Positions 36,174 through 45,527 of a stretch of DNA of 64,000 bases are shown here, one piece after another. Each line of letters begins with the position of its first letter. Position 1 is the stretch's first letter. A program made the position numbers and the translations under genes. This stretch comes from Cupriavidus pauculus (GTDB taxonomy: Bacteria; Pseudomonadota; Gammaproteobacteria; Burkholderiales; Burkholderiaceae), in the NCBI RefSeq assembly GCF_008693385.1, contig NZ_CP044065.1, positions 1,488,001-1,552,000 on the forward strand, written 5' to 3'. The notes beneath the pieces are model-generated. The model ran no database searches. It worked only from the letters and a program-made list of their open reading frames with translations, and had not been told where the DNA came from.

Positions 36174-38544
36174 GCCGATTCACCACGCCTCCGCCGGTGT
36201 TGCCGATACCGGGGCAAGTGCCCTGGTGCCGATGTCCCCGTTCGCGCGGGTGCTCGCGGTCCTCTGGCTGCTGGCCGTGCTCGCGCTCGGCTGGCATCAG
36301 GCGAATTTCTGGCGCGACGGGCGCGTCGATACCGACATCATGGCCCTGCTGCCGTCGAGCGAGCGCACGGCCACGGCGGACCGCGTGCTGCGGCAGCTCG
36401 CCGAGGATGTCTCGCGCGAGGTCGTGGTGCTCGTCGGGGCCCCGGACTGGCAGGCGGCACGCCACGCGGCGGACGGCATTCGCGCGGTCACGGGCGCGCA
36501 TCCCGAACTGCTCAAGCCCATCGACAAGCTCGGCACGTTCGACCTCGATGCGGCGCTGGCGTTCTATCGGCCATGGCGCGGCCGGCTGCTGACCGACGCG
36601 CAACGCGCGCAACTGACCCACGCCGATGCCGATGCGTTGTCGCAGCAGGCACTGGCCCGCCTCTATCAGATTTCTTCGGGCTCCGCGCTCACGGGCTGGG
36701 CTGCGGATCCGCTCGGCCTCTGGCAGGACTGGTGGCTTGCGCGCGCGGACGTGACGCGCGTGCGCGAGCGCGACGGGCTGCCTTCGTTCACCGCCGACGG
36801 CATGCAGTGGATTCTGCTCACGTACCGCATTGGCAAGCCCGCGTTTTCGGTCGGGGGCGACACCGACTATGGCGACCTCCTTGCCGCGGCGGAAGCCCGC
36901 GCGCGGCGGGACAACGCGGGCGTTCGCGTGGTATCGGCCGGCATTCCGCTGCATGCGGAAGCGGCGGCGGCGCGCGCGAGCTTCGAGATCAACGTGATCG
37001 GTTTCGGTTCGCTGGCCGCGGTGCTGCTGCTGGTCTGGCTGGCATTTCGTTCGATGCGCCCGATCGTGCTGGTGGCGCTGTCGCTCGCCATTGGCACCGC
37101 GGCCGCGATTTCGGTGACGGCCATCGTGTTCGATCGCGTGCATCTGATCACGCTCGTGTTCGGTGCCAGCCTGGTCGGAGTGGCGGAAGACTACGGCATT
37201 CATTACTTCGTGACGCGGCAGGCCAATGGCAACCGCTCGCCGGCCAGCACGATGCGGCTGCTGCTGCCGGGCATGGCGCTCGCGCTTTCGACGAGCGTCG
37301 TAGCCTATCTGGCGCTCGGCGTGGCGCCGTTCCCCGGCCTGCGGCAGATGGCGCTGTTCTCGGCGGTCGGTCTCGTTGCCGCGTTCCTGACCGTGGTGCT
37401 CTGGTTTCCGCTCCTCGACCGCGGCCGCCTGCGCCCGACGCGGATGTCCGAATGGCTGACGCGCGGGCTTGCGCGCTGGCCGCGCGCTCGCATGGACCGG
37501 CCCACGCTTATCGCCGGGGCGGCGCTGGTGGTCTTTATCGTGAGCGGCCTGCTGCAGGTGCGCGTGGTGGACGATGTGCGGCAGTTGCAGAACTCGCCCG
37601 CGCATCTGGTCGATGCGCAGCGCACGGTCGGCCGTCTGCTCGGCAGCCCGAGTCCGACGCAGTTTCTGCTGGTGCGCGGTGCTTCGCCCGATCAGGTGCT
37701 CGAGCGCGAAGAAGCCGTGAAATCGCGGCTGCGCGGGCTGGTTGCGCAGGGTCGTCTCGATGGTGTCATCGCCTTGTCCGACTGGGTGCCCTCGGCTGCC
37801 ACGCAGCGTGCCGATGCCGCGCTGACGGGGCCGCTCGAGGAAGCGGTGCGCGAGCGGGTGGCCAAGGCCTTGCGCACGACGCGCGTGGCCATGCCGTCGG
37901 ACGATGCGCAGCCGAACGATGTCCTGACGCTGTCGGCCTGGCTGGCGAGCCCGGTGTCGGCGGCGCTGCGGCATCTGTGGCTGGGCCGTGAAGGTCATTC
38001 GACAGGGCCCTATGCCAGCGTGGTGCTGCTGCGCGGTCTGGCGGACCCGGCTGCCGCGAGCGCGGTGGAGGCGGCGGTGTCGGGGTCGCCCGGGGTCGAG
38101 TATGCCGATCGCATTGCCGATCTCACCGGTCTGCTCCATCACTATCGGGTGCTGATGACGTGGCTGCTGCTGGCCGGGGCGGTCGCGGTGTCGGTGCTGC
38201 TTGCGTGGCGTTATGGCCGGGCCTCGTGGCGCGCGCTTGTGCCGACGTTGCTGGCGGGCCTGTGCAGTGTGGCGTTGCTCGGGTGGCTGCAGGTGCCGCT
38301 TCAGCTGTTTCCTGTACTGGCGCTTGCGTTGCTGCTTGGCGTGGGGGTGGACTATGGCATCTTCCTGCTGGAGCATCCGGGGGATGGGGTGTCGTGGACG
38401 GCGATCGTGCTTGGCGCGGCGAGCACGCTGCTGGCTTTCGGGCTGCTTGCGCTGTCCTCGACGCCCGCGCTGCACGCGTTCGGCGTGACCATGCTTGCGG
38501 GGGTGGGGGCGGTGTGGGCGTTGTCACCGTGGTTCCGGCCATGA
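36166..38544 (+). CDS. MMPL/RND-family exporter
   Basis: 792-residue RND-superfamily protein with a TTG start (CGGAGG upstream) inside the end of the LolA gene; an ATG 22 codons later is an alternative. Two halves, each with one N-terminal membrane helix, a large periplasmic loop and a five-helix bundle (FGSLAAVLLLVWLAFRSMRP, LVGVAEDYGIHYFVTR; second half LLLAGAVAVSVLLAWRYGRA, LLLGVGVDYGIFLLEHPGDG). The GxxxDYG pairs carry the proton-relay Asp of MMPL proteins. It should export the polyene lipid from the inner membrane. Confidence 0.9.
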   Translation: MSKPIHHASAGVADTGASALVPMSPFARVLAVLWLLAVLALGWHQANFWRDGRVDTDIMALLPSSERTATADRVLRQLAEDVSREVVVLVGAPDWQAARHAADGIRAVTGAHPELLKPIDKLGTFDLDAALAFYRPWRGRLLTDAQRAQLTHADADALSQQALARLYQISSGSALTGWAADPLGLWQDWWLARADVTRVRERDGLPSFTADGMQWILLTYRIGKPAFSVGGDTDYGDLLAAAEARARRDNAGVRVVSAGIPLHAEAAAARASFEINVIGFGSLAAVLLLVWLAFRSMRPIVLVALSLAIGTAAAISVTAIVFDRVHLITLVFGASLVGVAEDYGIHYFVTRQANGNRSPASTMRLLLPGMALALSTSVVAYLALGVAPFPGLRQMALFSAVGLVAAFLTVVLWFPLLDRGRLRPTRMSEWLTRGLARWPRARMDRPTLIAGAALVVFIVSGLLQVRVVDDVRQLQNSPAHLVDAQRTVGRLLGSPSPTQFLLVRGASPDQVLEREEAVKSRLRGLVAQGRLDGVIALSDWVPSAATQRADAALTGPLEEAVRERVAKALRTTRVAMPSDDAQPNDVLTLSAWLASPVSAALRHLWLGREGHSTGPYASVVLLRGLADPAAASAVEAAVSGSPGVEYADRIADLTGLLHHYRVLMTWLLLAGAVAVSVLLAWRYGRASWRALVPTLLAGLCSVALLGWLQVPLQLFPVLALALLLGVGVDYGIFLLEHPGDGVSWTAIVLGAASTLLAFGLLALSSTPALHAFGVTMLAGVGAVWALSPWFRP

Positions 38545-39155
38545 GGCGGGCGACGCTGCTTGCCCTCCTCGTCCCGGCATGGCTGGCCGCTTGCGCGGGC
38601 CCGGCCGGACCGGGCTCGGCCGCGCCCATGGCCTCGACACCTGGCGCACCCCCTGGGGCTCCCATGCCCGTGCCGCTGCTGCGGTTGCCGCCCGCCTCGC
38701 TGGGCCGTGCGCTGACGCTGCAGCAATCGATCTCCGCGGACTTCATGCACGCAGGCCGGCGCGAGCATCGCGAGCTGCAGGTTCTGCTCGAAGCCAACGC
38801 CCGGCACACGCGGCTTGCCGCGATAGGCGGTGGGCAGGTGCTCGCGCGCCTCGACTGGGATGGCGCGGATCTGCGCATCACGCGCTCCCCGTGGACGCCC
38901 GATACCGTGCAACCCGAGCGCATCCTCAGCGACCTCCAGCTATCCGTATGGCCCGCCGAGGCGATTCGTGGCGCGCTGCCGCAGGGCTGGACCCTCGACG
39001 ACGCGCCCGCGCAGCGGCGTCTGCGCCAGGGCGACGAGGTCGTGGTGGACATTCGCTATCCCGACCCCGCCACCACGTTGATCGAGCAGCGCCGCGATGG
39101 CTATCGGCTGACCATCCGCACGTTGCCCGCTGCCATTTCCGGAGCCGACCAATGA
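38541..39155 (+). CDS. DUF3261-type lipoprotein
   Basis: 204 residues. The lipobox LAAC (MRRATLLALLVPAWLAAC) predicts a lipoprotein with Cys18 as first mature residue. The rest matches the DUF3261 proteins that follow the MMPL gene in aryl-polyene loci (HRELQVLLEANARHTRLAAI, LSDLQLSVWPAEAIRGALP). A role in receiving or anchoring the polyene at the outer membrane is inferred from context. ATGA overlaps with both neighbours. Confidence 0.82.
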   Translation: MRRATLLALLVPAWLAACAGPAGPGSAAPMASTPGAPPGAPMPVPLLRLPPASLGRALTLQQSISADFMHAGRREHRELQVLLEANARHTRLAAIGGGQVLARLDWDGADLRITRSPWTPDTVQPERILSDLQLSVWPAEAIRGALPQGWTLDDAPAQRRLRQGDEVVVDIRYPDPATTLIEQRRDGYRLTIRTLPAAISGADQ

Positions 39156-40342
39156 CCGCTTTTCTCGATACCGTCGGCGTGACCTGCGCACTGGGCCGCG
39201 GCCGCGACGCCGTGCGCGATGCGATGTGGAAGACCGACCTCGCCGGCATCGGCGAAGTCACCGACCGCTACAGCACGGGGCGGCCACTGCTGCTTGGCAC
39301 GGTGCCAGACCTCTCTGACGACGCTTCGCTTGCGAGCGCGCTGCCCGATGCGTATCGCAGCCGCAACAACATGATGCTGCTCGACGCGCTGTCGCAGATC
39401 CGCGAAACCGTGGACGCCGCCATCGCGCGTGTCGGCCCCGCGCGCGTCGCCGTGATCATCGGCACCAGCACCTCCGGCATCCACGAAGGGGAACGCGCGA
39501 TCCAGCATCTGTCCCGGCACGGCACGCTGCCCGCTTCCTATCACTATGGACAGCAGGAACTTGGCTCGCCGGCCCTGCTGCTGGCAAAGGTCCTCGGCAC
39601 GCGCGGCCCCGCCTATGCGATCTCCACCGCGTGCTCCTCCGGCGCCAAGGCCATGGCCGCCGGCGCGCGGCTGCTGCGCCACGGCCTGGCCGACATCGTG
39701 CTGGCCGGCGGCGTCGACACGCTGTGCGCGTTCACGGTGGCCGGCTTCTCGGCGCTGGAATCGGTCAGCGCCGCACGCTGCAACCCGCTGTCCGCGAACC
39801 GCAACGGCATCAACCTCGGCGAAGGCGCGGCCCTGTTCCTCATGTCGCGCGAGGCAGGCCCGGTACGGCTGGCCGGATGGGGCGAATCGTCGGACGCCCA
39901 CCATGTCTCCGCGCCCGACCCGCAAGGCGAAGGCGCGCGCCTCGCGATGCGGCAGGCGATCGCCACCGCCGGCATCGAGCCGAACGCCATCGACTACGTG
40001 AATCTGCACGGCACCGCGACGCCCGCCAACGACGTCATGGAAGCGCATGCGGTCGCCGACCTGCTCGGCACCGATGTGCCCGTCAGCTCGACCAAACCGC
40101 TGACCGGCCATACGCTGGCGGCGGCCGGCGCCGTCGAGGCGGCCCTGATGTGGCTGACGATAGCGGGAAATCCGCGCGGGCAGTTGCCCCCGCACTGGTG
40201 GGATGGCGCCGCCGACGGCGCGCTGCCGGCGCTGCACGTCGCGGAACCCGGTGGCACGCTCGGCCGCGCGCCGCGCTACGTGCTGAGCAACTCGTTCGCG
40301 TTCGGCGGCAGCAATTGCACGCTGGTCATGGGTGCCGCATGA
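39152..40342 (+). CDS. apeO: Beta-ketoacyl-ACP synthase, ApeO-like
   Basis: 396-residue ketosynthase with a full active site: Cys161 in AISTACSSGAKAMAAG, His in VNLHGTATPANDVMEA and His in TKPLTGHTLAAAGAVE. It catalyses decarboxylative Claisen condensation of malonyl-ACP with the growing polyene. In this locus type the ApeO-type KS pairs with the chain length factor encoded by the first gene. Coupled by ATGA overlaps to the lipoprotein and dehydratase genes. Confidence 0.92.
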   Translation: MTAFLDTVGVTCALGRGRDAVRDAMWKTDLAGIGEVTDRYSTGRPLLLGTVPDLSDDASLASALPDAYRSRNNMMLLDALSQIRETVDAAIARVGPARVAVIIGTSTSGIHEGERAIQHLSRHGTLPASYHYGQQELGSPALLLAKVLGTRGPAYAISTACSSGAKAMAAGARLLRHGLADIVLAGGVDTLCAFTVAGFSALESVSAARCNPLSANRNGINLGEGAALFLMSREAGPVRLAGWGESSDAHHVSAPDPQGEGARLAMRQAIATAGIEPNAIDYVNLHGTATPANDVMEAHAVADLLGTDVPVSSTKPLTGHTLAAAGAVEAALMWLTIAGNPRGQLPPHWWDGAADGALPALHVAEPGGTLGRAPRYVLSNSFAFGGSNCTLVMGAA

Positions 40343-40818
40343 TGACGTCGAACCTTCCACCGCCCAACGCGCTACCCCCGGTGCGCGAGGTCGTCCCGCA
40401 CGGCGGGGCCATGCTGCTGCTCGACGCGCTGGTGTTCGCCGATGACGCGCAATGCATCGCGCGCGCCGAAGTCCGCGCCACGCAGCTGTTCGCCGACGCC
40501 GGCGGCATGCCGGCATGGGTCGGCATCGAGTACATGGCGCAAACTATCGCCGCATGGTCCGGCATGCGGGACCGGCGCGACGGCAAGCCGCCCGGCATGG
40601 GCTTCCTGCTCGGTTCCCGCCGCTATGAATGCGACCTGTCGCACTTTCCCGTGGGCTGCACGCTGACCGTCAGCGTACGGCCCGAACTGATCGGCGACAA
40701 CGGTCTTGGCCAGTTTGCGTGCCGCATCGACATGGACGGCCGCGAAGTGGCGCGCGCGAACGTTTCCGTTTTCCAGCCTGCGGATGCGCGGGCGTTTCTG
40801 CAAGGACAAGAGGTATGA
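40339..40818 (+). CDS. apeP: 3-hydroxyacyl-ACP dehydratase, ApeP-like
   Basis: 159-residue hotdog protein. VVPHGGAMLLLDALVF holds the catalytic His of the FabA/FabZ type; WVGIEYMAQTIAAWSG is the central helix with the paired acidic residue. It removes water from 3-hydroxyacyl-ACP to set each double bond; it probably forms a heterodimer with the dehydratase domain fused to the ligase at 31610. Confidence 0.88.
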   Translation: MMTSNLPPPNALPPVREVVPHGGAMLLLDALVFADDAQCIARAEVRATQLFADAGGMPAWVGIEYMAQTIAAWSGMRDRRDGKPPGMGFLLGSRRYECDLSHFPVGCTLTVSVRPELIGDNGLGQFACRIDMDGREVARANVSVFQPADARAFLQGQEV

Positions 40819-41546
40819 GCAATCCCACGGTTCTGGTCACGGGATCGTCGCGCGGCATCGGCCGCGCCATCGCGCTGCGCCTGGCCCGCGAAGGCTACGA
40901 CGTGGCCATCCACTGCCGTTCGCGCCGCGATGAAGCGGAATCGGTGGCCGACGCGGCGCGCGCGTGCGGCCGCAAGGCTCGCGTGCTGAGCTTCGATGTT
41001 TCGCAGCGCGAGGAAACCTCGCGCGTGCTGCTGGCCGACATCGAGGCGCACGGCATGTACTACGGCGTGGTCTGCAATGCGGGCATCGCGCGCGACGCGG
41101 CGTTTCCGGCGATGACGGGCGAGGAATGGGACGATGTGGTCCACACCAACCTCGACGCGTTCTACAACGTGCTGAACCCGCTGGTCATGCCGATGGTCCA
41201 GCGCCGCCAGCCTGGCCGCATCGTCACGCTGTCCTCGGTGTCGGGCCTCGTGGGCAATCGCGGCCAGACCAACTACAGCGCGGCCAAGGCCGGCATCATC
41301 GGCGCCACCAAGGCACTCGCGATCGAACTGGCCAAGCGCGACATCACGGTGAACTGCGTGGCGCCGGGCCTGATCGACACCGATATGGTGGAGCCGCACG
41401 TGCGCGAGGAAGCGTTGCGCATGATCCCGGCGCGCCGGCTCGGCTCGCCCGACGAGGTGGCGGCGACGGTCGCCTTCCTGATGTCGCGCGACGCGGGCTA
41501 CATCACGCGCCAGGTGATCTCGGTCAACGGGGGGATGTTCGGATGA
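40815..41546 (+). CDS. apeQ: 3-oxoacyl-ACP reductase, ApeQ/FabG-like
   Basis: 243-residue short-chain dehydrogenase. NAD(P) motif LVTGSSRGIGRAIAL, NAG motif VCNAGIARD, catalytic Ser in VTLSSVSGLVG, YxxxK in NYSAAKAGIIGATKA, and PGLIDTDM. Reduces 3-oxoacyl-ACP to 3-hydroxyacyl-ACP in each polyene extension round. ATGA overlaps on both sides. Confidence 0.92.
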   Translation: MSNPTVLVTGSSRGIGRAIALRLAREGYDVAIHCRSRRDEAESVADAARACGRKARVLSFDVSQREETSRVLLADIEAHGMYYGVVCNAGIARDAAFPAMTGEEWDDVVHTNLDAFYNVLNPLVMPMVQRRQPGRIVTLSSVSGLVGNRGQTNYSAAKAGIIGATKALAIELAKRDITVNCVAPGLIDTDMVEPHVREEALRMIPARRLGSPDEVAATVAFLMSRDAGYITRQVISVNGGMFG

Positions 41547-42781
41547 AGCGCGTCGTCGTGACAGGTGCGGGCGCCATCTCGGCGCTCGGCAATGACTGGG
41601 CCGCGGTGCGCCAGTCGCTCGCCTCCGGCCGCAACACCGTGGTGCGCATGGCCGACTGGGATGACATCAAGGGCCTCAACACGCGGCTGGGCGCGCCGGT
41701 ACCGGAACTCACGCTGCCGCCCCACTACACGCGCAAGGCCACGCGCTCGATGGGCAAGGTGGCCTTGATGTCCGTGCTGGCGAGCGAAACCGCGCTGCGG
41801 GAAGCGGGGCTGCTCGGCCATCCGCTGGTATCGGGCGGCAAGCTTGGCATCGCCTACGGCTCGTCCACGGGCACGCCCGAGGCCGTTGCCGATTTCGGCC
41901 GCATGCGCACGGAGCGCACGACCGAGGACATCAGCGCGACGACGTATATCCGCATGATGCCGCATACCACGGCCGTGAACATCGGCGTGTTCTTCGGCAT
42001 TACCGGACGCATCGTCACCACGTCGAGCGCATGCACGTCGGGCAGCCAGGGCATCGGCTACGCATACGAGGCGATTCGCAGCGGGCGGCAGATCGCCATG
42101 CTGGCCGGCGGCGCCGAGGAACTCGATGCCACGGAAGCCGCGGTCTTCGACACGCTCTTCGCCACGAGCACGCGCAACGATGCGCCCGAGACCACGCCGC
42201 GCCCGTTCGATAGCGAACGCGACGGGCTCGTGCTAGGCGAAGGCGCCGCCACGCTGGTGCTCGAGGAACTCGAGCATGCACGCGCACGCGGCGCGCGCAT
42301 CCTGGCCGAGATCGTCGGCTTCGGCACCAATAGCGACGGTGCCCATGTGACCCAGCCCAAGGCCGACACGATGGCCGTGGCGATGCGCCTGGCGCTGGAA
42401 GACGCCGCGCTCGACGCGGGTCGCATCGGGTATATCAACGCGCATGGCACCGCCACCGACCATGGAGACATTGCCGAGTCGCACGCCACCCACGCGGTGT
42501 TCGGCGCGGGCGTGCCCGTGAGCACGCTCAAGAGCTATATCGGCCATACGCTCGGCGCCTGCGGCGCGCTGGAAGCGTGGATGACCATCGAGATGATGCG
42601 CGACGGATGGTTCGCGCCGAACCTCAACCTGCGCACGCCCGACCCGCGCTGCGCGGAACTCGACTACATCATGCATGCGCCGCGCGAACTCGACACCGAG
42701 TACGTGATGAGCAACAACTTCGCATTCGGCGGCATCAACACGTCGCTGATCTTCCGCCGCTGGAACGAAGATACCGAGTGA
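41543..42781 (+). CDS. apeR: FabF-type ketosynthase, ApeR-like
   Basis: 412-residue KAS II-type ketosynthase with intact Cys164 (VTTSSACTSGSQGIGYAYEA), NAHGTATDHGDIAESH and SYIGHTLGACGALEAW. It is longer and more FabF-like than the ApeO-type enzyme at 39152. In aryl-polyene systems the second KS is thought to start or support elongation. It is the last gene of the core biosynthetic block. Confidence 0.92.
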   Translation: MKRVVVTGAGAISALGNDWAAVRQSLASGRNTVVRMADWDDIKGLNTRLGAPVPELTLPPHYTRKATRSMGKVALMSVLASETALREAGLLGHPLVSGGKLGIAYGSSTGTPEAVADFGRMRTERTTEDISATTYIRMMPHTTAVNIGVFFGITGRIVTTSSACTSGSQGIGYAYEAIRSGRQIAMLAGGAEELDATEAAVFDTLFATSTRNDAPETTPRPFDSERDGLVLGEGAATLVLEELEHARARGARILAEIVGFGTNSDGAHVTQPKADTMAVAMRLALEDAALDAGRIGYINAHGTATDHGDIAESHATHAVFGAGVPVSTLKSYIGHTLGACGALEAWMTIEMMRDGWFAPNLNLRTPDPRCAELDYIMHAPRELDTEYVMSNNFAFGGINTSLIFRRWNEDTE

Positions 42782-42813
42782 AATCCCATATCAACCAATA
42801 ACAAGGTCCATCG

Positions 42814-43263
42814 ATGAAACTCACGGCTTCCCTGCTCACCGCCGCAACCTGTGCCGCCGCACTGCTGGCCTCGCCCGCTCACGCGCGCGACACCAGGTAC
42901 ATGCTGCCGCTCAAGGACGTACTGTCGATGCCCGAGGCAAAAGACAAGCTGGACCCGTCGTTCCGCTTCTTCCTGGCGGGTCAGACCACGCCGCCCGTGC
43001 TCGAGCGCTTCGACTCCGGCGTGACGAACCGCAAGACCAACGGCGTGGGCAAGAGCGACGAGGATGGCTGCCGCTGGGCCGCGCTGTCCGCGCTGGTCGC
43101 GCTGCAGGACACCGCCAAGTCCAAGGGCGCCAACGCAGTGATCGATATCGTCAGCTACTACAAGAAGAACGAGGTGACGAATCCCGCGGAGTACGAATGC
43201 CATGCCGGCGCGGTCGTGGTCGGCGTCGCGCTCAAGGGCACGTACGCGAAACTGGGACAGTAA
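42814..43263 (+). CDS. Small periplasmic protein of the APE locus
   Basis: 149 residues with signal peptide (LLTAATCAAALLASPAHA, cleavage before RDT). The mature part (DTRYMLPLKDVLSMPEAKDK, ALQDTAKSKGANAVIDIVSY, CHAGAVVVGVALKG) resembles the YbjQ-like proteins sometimes misnamed excinuclease ATPase subunit. Two Cys (DGCRW, YECHAG) could form a disulfide. Function unknown; position suggests a role in periplasmic handling of the polyene. Its stop overlaps the PPTase start (TAATG). Confidence 0.75.
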   Translation: MKLTASLLTAATCAAALLASPAHARDTRYMLPLKDVLSMPEAKDKLDPSFRFFLAGQTTPPVLERFDSGVTNRKTNGVGKSDEDGCRWAALSALVALQDTAKSKGANAVIDIVSYYKKNEVTNPAEYECHAGAVVVGVALKGTYAKLGQ

Positions 43264-43958
43264 TGACCATCCGGATCCGCCATGGGAGCGTGGCGGCGCT
43301 TGCCGAGCAGGCGCCGTCGCCTTCCACATGGATGTCCGAGAGCGAATGCGCGCGGGTGCGGTCGACCCATGCCGCAACGCGCCGCGCGCAGTTCATCGCG
43401 GGGCGATGGCTGGCGCGCGTGCTGCTGTCGGAGGCCATGGGCGGATCATGGCACGACTGGACGCTGACGGCCGAAGACGATGCGCCGCCGCGCGTGTCGG
43501 GTCCCGCCACCGCTTCCGCCTTTCCCTCCGCCACGCTGTCGCTGTCGCACAGCGGCGACCTCGTCGCGTGCGCGCTCGGCACCGCGCCGCTCGGTATCGA
43601 CGTGGAGGCCTGCACGCCGCGCAAGGGGCTCGATGCGCTCTACGATGCCGTCACGACCGCAGACGAGCGGCGGGCCCTGGCCGCGCATCTGGGCACCGAC
43701 ACGCTGCAATGCTTCCTCCACGCATGGACGCTCAAGGAGGCCGGTCTCAAGCGCGAAGGCGACGGCCTCTTCGCCACCATGCTGGGCCACGCCCTGCAGC
43801 TCGAGGCGGCCACCGATCCCCCGCGGGCCAATGCCTGCACGTGGCAACTGGACGGTCACGTACTCGCCCTCAGCGCCGAGGCGCTGGGCACCTGCACCCT
43901 CCCCGGCTTTCCCCCGCCGCGCTACTGGAAGCTCGCGCGGCACACGTCTTCCCGCTGA
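43263..43958 (+). CDS. 4'-phosphopantetheinyl transferase, Sfp type
   Basis: 231 residues. LSLSHSGDLVACAL, LGIDVEACTPRKG (Mg-binding Asp/Glu) and FLHAWTLKEAGLKREGDG are the three Sfp/AcpT motifs. It converts apo-ACPs to holo form; the two ACPs of the operon are the obvious clients. Starts at TAATG overlap with the preceding stop. Confidence 0.9.
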   Translation: MTIRIRHGSVAALAEQAPSPSTWMSESECARVRSTHAATRRAQFIAGRWLARVLLSEAMGGSWHDWTLTAEDDAPPRVSGPATASAFPSATLSLSHSGDLVACALGTAPLGIDVEACTPRKGLDALYDAVTTADERRALAAHLGTDTLQCFLHAWTLKEAGLKREGDGLFATMLGHALQLEAATDPPRANACTWQLDGHVLALSAEALGTCTLPGFPPPRYWKLARHTSSR

Positions 43959-43961
43959 ATC

Positions 43962-45527
43962 ATGTCTGAAATCACCGTACCCGACCTTCCCGACAACACC
44001 GTCACGCCTTCGCAGGTCGTCTTCGACGGTACACCGCTCGCGATCGAGGCGATCGTCGCGCTCGCGCGCCGCGAGGCCACGGCCGTGCTGTCCGATGCGC
44101 CGGACTTCCGCGCGCGCATCACGCGCGGTATGGCGTTTCTCGATCAGCTGCTCGAGGAAGATGGCCGCATCTATGGCGTGACGACGGGCTACGGGGACTC
44201 GTGCGAAACCGCGGTGCCCGTGGACCGCGCATGGGAACTACCCGTGCATCTGTACACGTTCCACGGCTGCGGGCTCGGGCGGCTGCTGGAAGCGGACGAG
44301 ACGCGCGCCGTGCTCGCGGCACGGCTGGCGTCGCTGTGTCAGGGTTATTCGGCGGTCAGCCCGGCGCTGCTCGAACAACTCGCCGCGTTCCTCGCGCATG
44401 ACGTGCTGCCCTGCATTCCGGCCGAAGGCTCGGTGGGCGCAAGCGGCGACCTCACGCCGCTGTCGTACGTCGCGGCCGCGTTGTGCGGCGAGCGCGAGGT
44501 CGTCTACGCGGGACGGCGCCAGCCGGCGGCCGAGGCGCTTGCGGCAATCGGCCGCGCGCCGCTGCGGCTGCGGCCCAAGGAAGCGCTGGCGATCATGAAC
44601 GGCACCGCCGTGATGACGGGCCTGGCCTGCCTCGCATGGTCGCGCGCCGCGCATCTTGCCGCGCTCTCCGCCACGCTGACCGCCGGTGCGGTCGCGGCGG
44701 TCGATGGCAATCCCTATCACTATGACGAGACGCTGTTCCGTGCCAAGCCGCATCCCGGGCAGTTGCGCGCCGCCGCGCGTATCCGCACGCTGCTCGGCGA
44801 TTCGCGCGCGCCGCGCCATGCGAGCCGTCTGCAGGACCGCTATTCGCTGCGGTGCGCGCCGCATGTCATCGGCGTGCTCGAAGACGCGCTCGACTGGTCG
44901 CGCCGATGGATCGAAACCGAGCTGAACAGCGCGAACGACAATCCGCTAGTGGATCCGGACGAGCAGCGCGTGCTGCATGGCGGCCATTTCTACGGCGGCC
45001 ATGTCGCGCTGGCCATGGATGCGCTCAAGACGGCGGTGGCCAGCGTGGCGGATCTGATGGACCGCCAGTTGGCGACGCTCGTCGATACGCGCTACAACAA
45101 TGGCCTGCCCGCGAACCTGTCGGGCGCCACCGGCGACGAGGCGCCGCTGAACCATGGGCTGAAGGCCGTGCAGATCGGCGCGTCCGCGTGGACGGCGGAG
45201 GCGTTGAAGCTGACCATGCCGGCGACCGCGTTCTCGCGCTCGACCGAGTGCCACAACCAGGACAAGGTCAGCATGGGCACGATCGCGAGCCGCGATTGCC
45301 TGCGGGTGCTGGAGCTGACGGAACAGGTGGCGGCCGCGATGCTTGTGGCCGTGCGTCAGGGCATCGGGCTACGCCTGAAGATGGGTGGTGCGCTGCCGCA
45401 GCCGCTGCAGCCGTTCTTCTCGCGGCTCGAGGCCGCGATTCCGCTGCTGACGCGGGACCGGGCCCTCGAATCCGAGCTTCGCGCGCTGCTGGCGCAGATG
45501 CGCGCGGGCCGCTGGCAGGACGCTTAA
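43962..45527 (+). CDS. Aromatic amino acid ammonia-lyase (HAL/PAL/TAL family)
   Basis: 521 residues with the Ala160-Ser161-Gly162 triad that forms the MIO cofactor (GSVGASGDLTPLSYVAAAL), catalytic Tyr71 (IYGVTTGYGD) and NNPL-type NSANDNPLVD. The residues that choose between His, Phe and Tyr fall at Phe100-His101 (HLYTFHGCGLG), not a standard TAL (HL), PAL (FL) or HAL (SH) pair. Located 3 bp after the PPTase gene, it should make the cinnamate- or coumarate-type aryl acid that primes the polyene. It is not accompanied by hutU or hutI, so histidine catabolism is unlikely. Confidence 0.88.
   Translation: MSEITVPDLPDNTVTPSQVVFDGTPLAIEAIVALARREATAVLSDAPDFRARITRGMAFLDQLLEEDGRIYGVTTGYGDSCETAVPVDRAWELPVHLYTFHGCGLGRLLEADETRAVLAARLASLCQGYSAVSPALLEQLAAFLAHDVLPCIPAEGSVGASGDLTPLSYVAAALCGEREVVYAGRRQPAAEALAAIGRAPLRLRPKEALAIMNGTAVMTGLACLAWSRAAHLAALSATLTAGAVAAVDGNPYHYDETLFRAKPHPGQLRAAARIRTLLGDSRAPRHASRLQDRYSLRCAPHVIGVLEDALDWSRRWIETELNSANDNPLVDPDEQRVLHGGHFYGGHVALAMDALKTAVASVADLMDRQLATLVDTRYNNGLPANLSGATGDEAPLNHGLKAVQIGASAWTAEALKLTMPATAFSRSTECHNQDKVSMGTIASRDCLRVLELTEQVAAAMLVAVRQGIGLRLKMGGALPQPLQPFFSRLEAAIPLLTRDRALESELRALLAQMRAGRWQDA

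Noticed and set aside
36031..38475. 814-residue minus-strand frame under the MMPL exporter
   Set aside because: Composition is Arg/Gln/His-rich and repetitive, typical of an antisense shadow; the MMPL protein on the plus strand has all expected segments.
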